A program made the position numbers and the translations under genes. DNA of 26,713 bases, taken from an uncultured Collinsella sp. (GTDB taxonomy: Bacteria > Actinomycetota > Coriobacteriia > Coriobacteriales > Coriobacteriaceae). Below are positions 1 through 9,500 of this stretch, piece after piece. Where the stretch lies: NCBI GenBank assembly GCA_900549245.1, contig URNQ01000006.1, forward strand, positions 1 through 26,713, written 5' to 3'. The first letter of the stretch is position 1. Each line of letters starts with the position of its first letter. The notes under the pieces are model-generated. The model was not told the origin of the DNA and made no database searches. It was given only the letters and a program-made list of their open reading frames with translations.

Positions 1-1
1 G

Positions 2-544
2 GCTCGGGGTACCCCCGGGGGGCGGGGCGGGCGGTCCCCTGCCCCCTGCCAGTGGCTCATCGAGATGGGTGCCGATGCGCTGCCCGCTGAGCGCGCCGAT
101 GCGCTGGCGCGCCTGTGGTGCCTGACGCCGGAGCAGCGCGAACGCTTCGACGTTGCCCTGGACCGCTGGCTCAAGTCGGCTGTTCGTGCCGACCTGCTCG
201 CGTGGCCGTGCGTTCGCGCCGAGGTGCCGTTCTTCTCGCTGGGCTGCGAAGACGAGGACATTGCCCGCTACGGTGCCTATGCCGAGGGCGCCATCGATGC
301 ACTAGCGACCGACCCGGCCGATCCGTCGCGCGCGCTGGTCATCGACTACAAGACGGGCGGCACGCCGGACGAGACGCCGGAACAGTTGCAGGAGAAGCAC
401 GCCCTGCAGGCGCGCGTCTACGCTGATGTTTTGCACAAGGCGGGCTTTGAGGCCGTGACCGTCAAGTTCGTCCGCGTGGAGCAGGCGAATCCAGCCATCT
501 TCGTCGAACCCGCCGAGCCCCAAGTAGTCACCTACAACCTCTAG
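2..544 (+). CDS. C-terminal end of an AddA/RecB-like helicase-nuclease (partial)
   Basis: The reading frame is open to the left edge, so the 5' part of the gene is missing. The last ~160 residues carry a RecB/AddA-type PD-(D/E)XK nuclease core: EVPF, then EGAIDAL (first catalytic Asp), then LVIDYKTGG (second Asp and the Lys), then a Gln/Tyr helix LQARVYADVL. In the family this domain is fused to a UvrD-type helicase and processes double-strand breaks for homologous recombination. Whether this is the AddA-type or another UvrD-nuclease fusion cannot be told from the tail alone. The first ~17 codons read as a Gly/Arg/Pro-rich string unlike the family, and that part may be erroneous. A Met at base 65 is internal and is not thought to be the start. 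A long inverted repeat follows the stop. Confidence 0.8.
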   Translation, partial: ARGTPGGRGGRSPAPCQWLIEMGADALPAERADALARLWCLTPEQRERFDVALDRWLKSAVRADLLAWPCVRAEVPFFSLGCEDEDIARYGAYAEGAIDALATDPADPSRALVIDYKTGGTPDETPEQLQEKHALQARVYADVLHKAGFEAVTVKFVRVEQANPAIFVEPAEPQVVTYNL

Positions 545-556
545 TCCTCAATAACT

Positions 557-617
557 TGCGGTGGAATACGGACTGTTTTGGCCAAAAAAGCCGCCAAACA
601 GTCCGTATATCACCGCA
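557..617. repeat. Long intergenic inverted repeat
   Basis: A perfect 13-bp arm pair (566-578 ATACGGACTGTTT and 596-608) is flanked by a second arm pair, TGCGGTG (557-563) with CACCGCA (611-617). Inner TGGC/GCC bases extend the pairing across an A-rich loop. It begins 13 bases after the stop of the nuclease gene. No T-run follows on either side, so it is not a textbook Rho-independent terminator. It could still end or stabilise the upstream transcript, or be a mobile palindromic repeat. Confidence 0.75.
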
Positions 618-640
618 ACGCATGGGAGAGCCTGGGGCGG

Positions 641-646
641 TACAAT
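641..646 (+). promoter_or_regulatory. Possible -10 box before the DUF3284 gene
   Basis: TACAAT lies 34 bases before the start codon at 680. No convincing -35 hexamer was found at normal spacing, so this is a weak call. Confidence 0.3.
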
Positions 647-679
647 GGCTCGAGCGGTTCAAACGAATAAGGAGCCATC

Positions 680-1189
680 ATGCAGTTCACCAAAACGCTT
701 AAGGTGACGCCGGAGGAGCTTTTTGACGCTCTGGCGGGGTCCATCATGCAGGATATCGAGAACGCCACGGGCAAGCGTCCCAGCCGCAACAAGCTCAACG
801 GCTATAAGTACGAGAAGCGCGCCCAGTCCGCAAAAGGCAAGGCCAAGGGCACGGCGATCAAGGTTAAGATCAAGCACTTTGACTACCCGTGTCTCTATGA
901 GGTCCGTTTTCAGTATGCGGCGGGCATCAATACCATGCGCTATGAGGCTGCACCTGCTGGCGATGGTGCCTGCGAGCTCACCTATACCGAGGATTTTCAG
1001 GGTGTGGGTGGTAACACGTCTGGTACGCGCGGCAAGCTCGGCCTCTTCTTCTATGAGCGCAAGCTCAAGAGCCACGCCAACCAGACGATTGATCAAATCG
1101 TCAAATACATCGAGGGTGAGCGCCGCGTAAAGGCTAATCCCGCCTTCGCCGATGATACTGCCGAAAACGCTTCGGATGTATTCCATTGA
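680..1189 (+). CDS. DUF3284-type protein
   Basis: The product has 169 residues and no signal peptide or membrane segment. The pattern of a VTPEELFDAL start, an ATGK...Y.Y segment, a central 'YEVRFQYAAGINTMRYE' strand pair, 'LTYTEDF', and a C-terminal basic helix ending in IVKYIEG resembles the DUF3284 family as I remember it. That family has a SRPBCC/START-like fold and no established function. The start is set by AAGGAG at 669-674, five bases before ATG. The gene stands alone between an inverted repeat and the AT-richer MFS gene. Family assignment is moderate; a coding function is near certain from codon use and the ribosome binding site. Confidence 0.8.
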   Translation: MQFTKTLKVTPEELFDALAGSIMQDIENATGKRPSRNKLNGYKYEKRAQSAKGKAKGTAIKVKIKHFDYPCLYEVRFQYAAGINTMRYEAAPAGDGACELTYTEDFQGVGGNTSGTRGKLGLFFYERKLKSHANQTIDQIVKYIEGERRVKANPAFADDTAENASDVFH

Positions 1190-1293
1190 TACCCCTGTGC
1201 AAAAGCTTTACCGCTCTTCGCATCAACTGTGGACACTTCAGGCTTCGAGTCAGTAGCGAGCGGCCCGACAAAATTAGTTGACGGAAGTGCCAA

Positions 1294-2493
1294 ATGAATA
1301 AGAATGCCACTGCGCAGCTGCACATCTATTCCGCCTTTTTCGTTCTCGCGGGATTTGTTTTAAATCGGGGAGTGTTTCTACTTTTCCTTGCGGATAAAGG
1401 AATGTCTGTCACGGAAATCGCGCTTTATCAAGCCCTGTACAACATTGCAACGGTCGTCCTCGAGCTGCCAACAGGGCTGGTAGGCGATTTCTTTGGAAAG
1501 AAGTTCTCGATTCAAGTGGGCGTTCTGCTTCTTTTCTTCCATACGGCTGGCATGCTGTTGCTCTCAGGCCCCTTTCTCGTCGCGCTTTCCCTTGTTGAGG
1601 CACTCGCCTACTCCCTTCAATCGGGATCCGAACAGGCACTTTTATATGAAATTGCCCGAAATGCCGGTCAAGGAGAGCGCTTCCTCACCATCAACGCTCG
1701 GCTGCTTGCCGCGCAATCAATCGCGACGGGAGTGGCAATCGTACTTGGATCATTCATTGCCCAAGTATCTTGGAGTGCCCTCTACGTATGCGTTTCCGTT
1801 TTCTATCTCCTGCAGCTTTTCCTTCTGTATCCCATTGAGAGGATGGAAACGACCCATTCCAAAAACTCTGGGGAGGAAAGGTTTGACGTAGCCAAGATCT
1901 TCAGACGCGAAACCTGGTGCATTGGAGAATCCGCTTTTGCGGTGTTGCTTCTTCTAATCGGCACAAGCATGCTCGATGGATTCTATGGGAGTTATTACAA
2001 CTTGAATCAGTTGGTATTCGACGCATTTGATGCTCCCGTCTCCATAATAGGAATCTTCTTCGGTGCATCCTATGCAGTAAATGCGACGGCCTACATTGCA
2101 GCAGATTTCTTCTCATCGCGTTTCGGGAAAAGAAATACCATGCTCGGCTCGATGCTAATCGAAGCCGGTCTTTTCATGATTCTTCCGTGGTTCGCTTCAA
2201 ATCCGCTGTGTTTGTTTGGCCTTAGCATGGTGCTTTGTTTTCTCCCAGAAGTGGTGTACATCACTTCGGAAAACTTAATCCAAGACGCGATAGCGGACGA
2301 TCTCCGCGCGACGATCCTTTCCGTCGCGTCTCTGGTAAGGGCTCTCTTTTCTGCAATGTTTTTCTCCATATTTGGATATGTGCTGGGGTTGTATCCCATT
2401 CAGATAGCGCTCGGTGTTATTGGCGCAATCGCGATAGCAATTACCGCCGTTGTTTCTTTAAAAATGGTAGGAATACATGTCTCCAAGAATTGA
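1294..2493 (+). CDS. MFS-type multidrug/efflux-like transporter
   Basis: The product has 399 residues with about twelve hydrophobic segments, typical of the major facilitator superfamily. Between helices 2 and 3 there is a motif-A-like loop (ELPTGLVGDFFGKKFS), which supports the assignment. The substrate cannot be deduced; close families include putative drug or siderophore exporters. The start at ATG 1294 has only a weak Shine-Dalgarno (GGAAG). The gene is clearly lower in GC, uses more A/T-ending codons than both neighbours, and sits alone between two high-GC genes, which I read as horizontal acquisition. A small ORF overlaps its 3' end by 17 bases. Confidence 0.85.
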   Translation: MNKNATAQLHIYSAFFVLAGFVLNRGVFLLFLADKGMSVTEIALYQALYNIATVVLELPTGLVGDFFGKKFSIQVGVLLLFFHTAGMLLLSGPFLVALSLVEALAYSLQSGSEQALLYEIARNAGQGERFLTINARLLAAQSIATGVAIVLGSFIAQVSWSALYVCVSVFYLLQLFLLYPIERMETTHSKNSGEERFDVAKIFRRETWCIGESAFAVLLLLIGTSMLDGFYGSYYNLNQLVFDAFDAPVSIIGIFFGASYAVNATAYIAADFFSSRFGKRNTMLGSMLIEAGLFMILPWFASNPLCLFGLSMVLCFLPEVVYITSENLIQDAIADDLRATILSVASLVRALFSAMFFSIFGYVLGLYPIQIALGVIGAIAIAITAVVSLKMVGIHVSKN

Positions 2494-2626
2494 TATATCG
2501 ATTGACGAGCTGCCCGAAGCGTCGAGCCTTCTTGATGGACATGACTATTCGTCACAAATCATTCAGCGTATCGCCGGGGTTCCAGTAATTACTCGATATA
2601 TCTGGATGCACTCATCCCCCTTTTGA
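2477..2626 (+). CDS. Small overlapping ORF, 49 residues, possibly a gene remnant
   Basis: ATG at 2477 lies inside the last codons of the transporter gene, in another frame, preceded by GTAGGA. It reads 49 residues (MSPRIDISIDELPEASSLL... to ...MHSSPF) before TGA. It shares the AT-rich composition of the transporter gene and stops where the high-GC composition resumes. I do not recognise the sequence. It could be a translationally coupled small protein, or the truncated beginning of the next gene of a transferred operon. Coding status is uncertain. Confidence 0.35.
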   Translation: MSPRIDISIDELPEASSLLDGHDYSSQIIQRIAGVPVITRYIWMHSSPF

Positions 2627-2688
2627 CGGTCCCAAAAAGACTGCCCGTGTGGGTTTGGCTAGGTTCGGGTGCTGTCCGTGCCGTGGGG

Positions 2689-2694
2689 TAAAAT
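2689..2694 (+). promoter_or_regulatory. Possible -10 box before dnaE
   Basis: TAAAAT is 40 bases before the dnaE start and is followed at once by the palindrome-like GTTC-AGTCA-GAAC (2696-2708). No good -35 was seen. The arms face the opposite way to a LexA box (GAAC-N4-GTTC), so SOS control is not claimed. Confidence 0.35.
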
Positions 2695-2733
2695 CGTTCA
2701 GTCAGAACACGAACCCGCATCGGAGCTCATCAC

Positions 2734-5700
2734 ATGGCATTCGTCCATCTGCACAATCACACTGTTTTCTCCATGCTCGACGGCGCAACCCGTATCCAGG
2801 ATATGGTCAACCGTGCCGTAGAGCTGGGCATGCCCGCCGTGGCCATTACCGACCACGGCTACATGTATGGCGTGCCCGACCTGGCGCTGGCCTGCGACGC
2901 CGTCAACCACAACACGCCCGAGTACAAAACCTGGAGCCACGACAAGGCCTTCTTGGAAAAGGACCGCCGCGACGAGCTGGTGGAGCCCGATCCCGAGGAA
3001 AACCCGCGCGAGCATGCCCAGTATGTGAAGGACATGGCCATGTGGGACGAGAAGGGCAACATCGACGAGCTCAAGCCGCCCCTGGTCATCAAGCCCATCT
3101 TTGGCTGCGAGGTCTACTTTACGCCGGACGAGACGCTCGCCCGCGACCACAAGCCCGAGCTCTACCACATGATCCTTCTGGCCAAGGACCAGGAGGGCTA
3201 CGTCAACCTGATGCAGACGGTCTCTGAGGCCGCCGTGCAGGGCTTTTACTACAAGCCGCGCGTGACGCTCGATAACCTGCGCCGCCATGCCAAGGGCATG
3301 ATCTGCACGAGCGCCTGCATCGCGGGCATCATCCCCAAGTACATCGACCGCGGTGACATGGAGGGCGCCATCAAGTGGGCCGAGACCTTCCGTGACACCT
3401 TCGAGCCCGGCGACTTCTATATCGAGATCCAGGAACACGGCATCACCACCGACAACGGCCTGACCGACGAGCAGATGGACCGCACGCTCATCGACATCGC
3501 CAAACAGGTGGGCGTCAAGGTCATCGCCACTAACGACTTCCACTACCTGCGCCGCGAGGACGCGCCCGTGCAGGACGTCATCATGTGCATCGGCATGAAC
3601 GCCAAGGTCGACGACCCTAACCGCATGCGCATGACTGGCTCGGAGTTTTACATGAAGACCGAGGAGGAGATGCGGGCGATGTTCCCGTATTGCCCCGAGG
3701 CCTGCGACAACACGCTCGAGATCGCCGACAAGTGCTACGTCGAGCTGGACTGGGACTCCATCATCCTGCCGCGCTTCCCGTTGCTCGACCCCGGCGAGAC
3801 GCACGAGAGTCAGTTCCGCCGCGAGTGCGAGAAGGGCCTGCGCCAGCACTACGGTGACGACTGGGCCACGCGCGAGATCGGTGGCGTCAACATCAAAGAG
3901 CGCTTTGAGTACGAATACAAAGTCATCTGCGACAAGGGCTTTGCCGCCTACTTTTTGATTGTTGCCGAGTACGTGCAATGGGCCAAAGACAACGGCATCG
4001 GCGTCGGCCCCGGCCGTGGCTCGGCTGCCGGCGCTATCGTCGCCTACGCCATGAACATCACCGCGTTCGATCCGCTCGAGAACGGCCTGATGTTCGAGAG
4101 GTTCCTGTCCCCGCAGCGTACCGAGATGCCCGATATCGATATGGACTTCGACGATGAGCGGCGCCTCGAGGTCGTGGAGCACGTTCGCCAGCTCTACGGC
4201 CCCGAGAAGGTCACCCACGTCATCACCTACTCGACCATTAAGGCCAAGCAGGCCATCAACGACGCCGCTCGCGTCCTGGACTACCCGGTCTACATGGGCC
4301 AGCGTCTGTCCAAGATGGTCTCGAGCGACCCCAAGGTCAAGCTCAAGCAGGTGCTCGAAAAGCAACCCGGCAAAGAGGACCTGTTTAACCCCGATTTTGC
4401 CGAGGCATATAAAAAGGACGACGACGCCCGCCGCATCATCGCCACGGCGCTCTCAATCGAGGGCCTCACCCGTGGCGAGGGCGTGCACGCGTGCGCCGTT
4501 CTGATCTGCCGCGACCCCGTCAACGAGCACGTGCCCACCAAGCTCGACACCAAGGGCGGCGTCGAGATTACCCAGTACGAGGGCCATACCGTTGCCGACA
4601 TGGGCCTGCTCAAGATGGACTTCTTGGGCCTGCGCACGCTGACTGTTATCTCCAAGGCCAAGGCAAACATCAAAAAGAACTTCGGCATCGACATCAAAGA
4701 GGAAGAGATTCCCTTTGACGACCCCGAGATCTTTAAGCTCATGGGTTCCGGCCACACCGCCGGCGTCTTCCAGGTCGAGTCCGCCGGCATGACGGCCACG
4801 ATCAAGAACATGAAGCCCACCGAGTACAAGCACGTCGTGGCATTGATCGCTCTGTACCGCCCGGGCCCGCTGGGCGCCGGCATGGTCTCGTCTTACATCA
4901 ACCGTATGAACGGCAAGGAGCCGGCGGTCTCCTACGACGACCGCCTGGACGACATCCTGGGCGAAACCTACGGCACCATGGTCTACCAGGAGCAGGTTAT
5001 GCTCATCTCCGTCGAGATGTGCGGCTTCTCCAAGGGCGAATCGGACTCGCGTATCCGTAAGCCCGTGGCTAAGAAAAAGATCAAGCTGCTCACGTCGACG
5101 GTGCTTCACTGGGAGGATGGCTCGGACGAGACCACCTACGACCACTGGATGAACGGCGCTATCAAGAATAACTACACGCGCGAGGTCGCCCAGAAGATTT
5201 GGGACGATGTTCTCGAGTTCGCGTCCTACGCCTTCAACAAGTCGCACTCCGCCGGCTATGCCATTCTGGTTATGCAGACGGCGTGGCTCAAGGCGCACTA
5301 TCCGCACGAGTACATGGCGGCCGTTCTGACGTCCTATACGGGCAAGACCGACAAGATCGTGCACTACGTCTCGGCATGCCGTCACGACGGCATCCCCGTG
5401 CTGTCGCCAGATGTCAACGAGTCCGGTACCGAGTTCACGGCTACCAAGGAGGGCGTGCGCTTTGGTCTGGCCGGCATCCGCGGCGTGGGCACCGGCGTGG
5501 CGCAGGCGATTATCGCCGAGCGCGAGGCGGGCGGCCCGTTTAAGACGCTGCACGACTTTGTCGAGCGCGTGGACTCGAGCCAGGCCAACCGCCGCGTGAT
5601 CGAATCGCTCATCAAGGCAGGCGCCTTCGACTCCACGGGGTATCCGCGTCGCCAGATGATGCACTTTGTGGATAAGAACAACCCCGAGAACATCATCGAT

Positions 5701-6537
5701 GCCGCGGTGAAGCGCCAGAAGGATCGCGCGAGCGGCCAGACGTCGTTCTTCGACATGTTTGGCGACGTTGAGGGCTCGGGCTTTGAGGTGAGCGTGCCCG
5801 ATCCGGATGGCCAGGAATGGGACCGCCACCTTAAGCTGAGCCAGGAGAAGATAGTTCTGGGCATCTATGTCTCGGACCACCCGCTGCGCCCGTTTGAGTA
5901 TGCACTAGCCAAGGCGCGCGACTTCTCGTTCTCGCAGATCGACACCGGCTACGAGGTTCAGAATCCTACGGGCGGCACCATCAACCAGGAGATTCCCGAG
6001 GGCAAGGCGCTGTGGTGGGCCGGTATGGTCTCGAGCGTGTCCAAGCGCGTGACCAAAACCGGTGACCCCATGGGCATCGTGCAGCTCGAGGACATGGAAG
6101 GCGAGGCCACCGTCGTCGTGTTCCCCAAGACCTATAAAGAGGCCGAGGGGTACCTGTACGGCGAGGTCGATCCCGAGACCGGCGCGCAGCTGTCCGATGC
6201 CTTTGTGCGCATTAAGGGCAAGCTCGAGCGCTCGGACCGCGGCGACCAGATCATCGCGCAGGAGATCGTGCCGCTCGAGCTTAACGAGGAGAACAACAAG
6301 CCCAAGGTGTTTGAGGTCATGGTGCCCAACAGCCGCTTTAGCCAGGGCAATATGGCGCGTCTTGCCACGGTGCTTACCGCCAACCCGGGCGGCGACCGCG
6401 TGGAGATCTTTATCGAGCAGGTGGACGGGCGCGTGCTACGTGCCGAGGTGCCGGTCAAGGTCAACGCGCGCTCGATTCCGCTGCTGGCCGAGGCAAAGGC
6501 GATTGTGGGTAACCAGGGTCGCGTGACGGTTATCTAA
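2734..6537 (+). CDS. dnaE: DNA polymerase III subunit alpha (DnaE1 type)
   Basis: This is the replicative C-family polymerase, 1267 residues. The N-terminal PHP domain begins with HLHNH (residues 5-9) and continues through ITDHG, FGCEVYF, TSACIAG and NDFHY. The metal ligands look intact, so a proofreading 3'-5' exonuclease like that of mycobacterial DnaE1 is plausible. The palm has PDIDMDF with the two catalytic Asp near 469 and 471 and KMDFLGL with the third near 629. FQVESAGM, YQEQVM and FNKSHSAGYA follow, then a helix-hairpin-helix and an OB fold (WWAGMVSSV...). It is longer than most DnaE1 proteins because of an insert in the PHP domain (about residues 52-118) and another in the fingers (about 786-813). 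The start is supported by GGAG nine bases upstream. The SNF2 helicase gene begins 28 bases after its stop. Confidence 0.97.
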   Translation: MAFVHLHNHTVFSMLDGATRIQDMVNRAVELGMPAVAITDHGYMYGVPDLALACDAVNHNTPEYKTWSHDKAFLEKDRRDELVEPDPEENPREHAQYVKDMAMWDEKGNIDELKPPLVIKPIFGCEVYFTPDETLARDHKPELYHMILLAKDQEGYVNLMQTVSEAAVQGFYYKPRVTLDNLRRHAKGMICTSACIAGIIPKYIDRGDMEGAIKWAETFRDTFEPGDFYIEIQEHGITTDNGLTDEQMDRTLIDIAKQVGVKVIATNDFHYLRREDAPVQDVIMCIGMNAKVDDPNRMRMTGSEFYMKTEEEMRAMFPYCPEACDNTLEIADKCYVELDWDSIILPRFPLLDPGETHESQFRRECEKGLRQHYGDDWATREIGGVNIKERFEYEYKVICDKGFAAYFLIVAEYVQWAKDNGIGVGPGRGSAAGAIVAYAMNITAFDPLENGLMFERFLSPQRTEMPDIDMDFDDERRLEVVEHVRQLYGPEKVTHVITYSTIKAKQAINDAARVLDYPVYMGQRLSKMVSSDPKVKLKQVLEKQPGKEDLFNPDFAEAYKKDDDARRIIATALSIEGLTRGEGVHACAVLICRDPVNEHVPTKLDTKGGVEITQYEGHTVADMGLLKMDFLGLRTLTVISKAKANIKKNFGIDIKEEEIPFDDPEIFKLMGSGHTAGVFQVESAGMTATIKNMKPTEYKHVVALIALYRPGPLGAGMVSSYINRMNGKEPAVSYDDRLDDILGETYGTMVYQEQVMLISVEMCGFSKGESDSRIRKPVAKKKIKLLTSTVLHWEDGSDETTYDHWMNGAIKNNYTREVAQKIWDDVLEFASYAFNKSHSAGYAILVMQTAWLKAHYPHEYMAAVLTSYTGKTDKIVHYVSACRHDGIPVLSPDVNESGTEFTATKEGVRFGLAGIRGVGTGVAQAIIAEREAGGPFKTLHDFVERVDSSQANRRVIESLIKAGAFDSTGYPRRQMMHFVDKNNPENIIDAAVKRQKDRASGQTSFFDMFGDVEGSGFEVSVPDPDGQEWDRHLKLSQEKIVLGIYVSDHPLRPFEYALAKARDFSFSQIDTGYEVQNPTGGTINQEIPEGKALWWAGMVSSVSKRVTKTGDPMGIVQLEDMEGEATVVVFPKTYKEAEGYLYGEVDPETGAQLSDAFVRIKGKLERSDRGDQIIAQEIVPLELNEENNKPKVFEVMVPNSRFSQGNMARLATVLTANPGGDRVEIFIEQVDGRVLRAEVPVKVNARSIPLLAEAKAIVGNQGRVTVI

Positions 6538-6565
6538 GCTACCCCGGGTGAGATTGGAGGAAGTG

Positions 6566-9500
6566 ATGGCGCAGGGGACGTTTGTGCAGGCGCTTCGCAA
6601 AGAGGCGGCGTTGAGCGGCACCTTTATGAAGGGCCGCTCGCTCATGCTCAACGGCGCCGTGCTGTCGATTGAGGACAGCGGCTCGCGCTTCTCCAAAAAC
6701 GTGACGGTTGAGGGCTCGGTGCGCGGCTCGCGCGGCGACCTGTACAAGACGCACGTGGCGCTCGATATGGACGAGCACGAGGTTATCGACTACGACTGCG
6801 ACTGCCCCGCCGCATACCGCTATCCCGGTATGTGTAAGCACGCTATTGCCACGGCGCTGGCGTATTTGGATGCCAGCGGCGCCGAGCCCGTCGAAGGTTT
6901 GCGCACGCCGGTTCGCACGTTTACGGCGCAGCCGAAACAGCCCGCGCGCGCCGCGTCCGCCGCGCCGGCCGTCAACCCCAACTTTCCCTTCCCGGCGCCC
7001 GTCCCCACGAGCCCGAGCCTTGTGGCGGCGCTTTCCGATCTTTCGGACGCGCGCATGGATGAGCTGGCGAGCATGCGCCGCAAGCTTGCCGGTGCCGTTG
7101 ATTCCGACGCCCCCAAAGCGGCGTTGGAGCCCTCGTTGGTGCCGTACTACAATCCGCTGTTCGCTGACCGCTTTAGCTGGGCGCTCGAGTTCCGCATTCG
7201 CTGTGGATCGGTCTCCTACGTGGTCAAGGACATCGACGGCATGGCCGATGCCTACGTGCGCGGCGGCACGTTCTCCTATGGCAAGAAGCTCACGTTTGTC
7301 CATTCACCTGAGGCCTTTGACGAAACATCGGCAAAGCTGCTCAACCTTGTTGTGACGACAGTTGCCTATCTCGATGACATCACAAGCTCGCGTTCGGCGT
7401 CGTACGACTTTGCCCGCAGCGGTTTTGTTGCCGAGCGTCAGTTGCCGCTGTCCGAGCATAGCATCGTATATGTGCTGGACCTGCTGCGCGGCCAGACCAT
7501 CTCCTTTGAGCCCGCCTGGTCGCGGGGGATGACGACGCATCGCACCTACGACGTGGCGGTTGAGCTGTCTCCGCAAGGGGAGGACGAGGCATCCGCTAAG
7601 CGCCCACCGCTGCTTGCCGCCAAAATCGCGCCGGCGGCTGGTGGTAGCTATGACCTGCGCCTGCCCGCCGATATGTACTGCTTTGCGTCGGGCGATGCCG
7701 CCTGCTTGGTTGACACGCGCCGCGCGCGCCGTACCGACGCTGCATTTGCTCAGCATGCCGCACCTTTTTTGTCGCGCTTGCTGCCGTGCCGTACGCCCGC
7801 CCATATTGCCGCCGAGCAGGTGGGGGAGTTCTGCCGTATGGCGCTGCCCATTTTGCGCGACTATACCGACCTTACCGCGCCCGCTGCGCTCGATGCCGTG
7901 GCGCCCGAGCCGAGCTTTGCCATGGCAATCGGCGTCGACGATGGGCTCGTGACCTGCAAGATTACGGTTACCTACGGCGACTGGTCGGCGGATCTCTTTG
8001 GCCTGGGTGCTCCGGGCAGTCCCTTTGAAGAGCAACGTCCCGGCGTGCCGCCCCGCGACGAGGTGGCGGAGTTTCGCGTTATGGATACGGCGGCCCTGTA
8101 CTTCGATTTCTACGAGGGCGGTCTGGCGTTTGAGGAGCGCGATGATGAGAGCTTGTTCTGCCTACTGACCGAGGGTCTGTCCGCCCTGTCCGAGCTGGGT
8201 GAGGTCATGCTCAGTGACCGTCTGCGCCAGGTCTCGGTCCGCCCTGCGCCCAAGCTTTCGGTGCGTGCGACCGTCAAGAGTAACCTGCTCGACGTCGAGC
8301 TGGGCGCGAGCGGGCTTTCGGCGGCAGATCTTGCCATCTATCTGGACTCGTACAAGCGCCACCAGACGTTTGCGCGCCTGACGTCCGGCGACATCGTGCG
8401 CCTGGATGAGGGGGCGCGCGCCGCGTTTGGCCTTGCCGAAGATCTGGGTGTCGATGCCGTCGACCTGCTCGACGGCGTGTCGCTTCCCGCGTCGAGCACC
8501 CTTTTTGTCGATAGCATGCTCGCGCGCACGCCGGCGCTCGAGGCCGATCGCGACGCCGCGTTCCGCCGCACCGTCGAGCGCCTGGACACGCTCGGCAAGA
8601 TGGACTTTACGGTACCCGCCTCGCTCAAGGCAACGATGCGCGGCTACCAGGTCGACGGATACCAGTGGCTCGGCTCGCTCGAACCCCTGGGCCTTGGCGG
8701 CATCTTGGCCGACGACATGGGCCTGGGCAAAACGCTCCAGATGATTGCGCATATTCTGGCGCGCGTGGAGGCGGGGGACACCAAGCCCACGCTCGTGGTA
8801 TGCCCGGCCTCACTCGTGTACAACTGGACCGCCGAGCTGGAGCGCTTTGCCCCGTCGCTCGATGTGTGCGCCATCGTGGGCGCCAAAGCTCAACGTCGTG
8901 TACAGATTGCCGGCGTGGCCGAGCATAGCGTGGTTGTGACGTCGTATGATCTTATGCGGCGCGATATCGACGAGTACGTCGAGCAGGATTTTGCCCGCGT
9001 GGTGCTCGATGAGGCCCAGTACATTAAAAACCCGCTCACGCAGGTGGCGCGCGCCGCAAAGCGCCTGCCTGCCGGCGTGCGCTTTGCCCTGACGGGCACG
9101 CCCATCGAAAACCGCTTGTCCGAGCTTTGGAGCATCTTCGACTTTTTGATGCCGGGCCTTTTGGGGACGCGCGAGTCGTTTGCCAAGCGCTTTGAGAGCC
9201 CCGTCGAGCATGCCGAGGGCGATAGCGCCGCTCGTCTGCAGGCGCTCGTGTCGCCGTTTGTGCTACGCCGTGTCAAGGAAGACGTGGTGGCCGACCTGCC
9301 CGAGAAGATCGAGGACACCGTCATGGCGCAGCTTACCGGCGAGCAGCGCAAGCTCTACCTGGCCAACCAGGACCGCATCGCCCAGCAGGTGCAGCACCGC
9401 GAGGCTGGGGAGTTTAAGAAGGACAAACTCAAGGTGCTCGCCGAGCTCACCAAGCTGCGCCAGATCTGCTGCGACCCGCGTCTACACTACGAGGATTACA

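Noticed and set aside
557..617. Inverted repeat as an intrinsic terminator
   Set aside because: There is no T-run on either strand after the stem, so I list it as a repeat only.
1193..1206. CCCCTGTGCAAA shared with bases 19520-19531 as a possible repeat element
   Set aside because: A single 12-base match with no extended similarity is expected by chance or from a ribosome-binding-site context.
2696..2708. GTTC-AGTCA-GAAC before dnaE as a LexA box
   Set aside because: The half-sites face the opposite way (GTTC...GAAC, not GAAC...GTTC) and the spacer is five bases, so it does not match the SOS operator.
2698..4365. Long open frame of 555 codons on the minus strand within dnaE
   Set aside because: The plus strand encodes unmistakable DnaE motifs. 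Biased third codon positions in high-GC DNA leave antisense frames open, and the predicted peptide has no recognisable motif.
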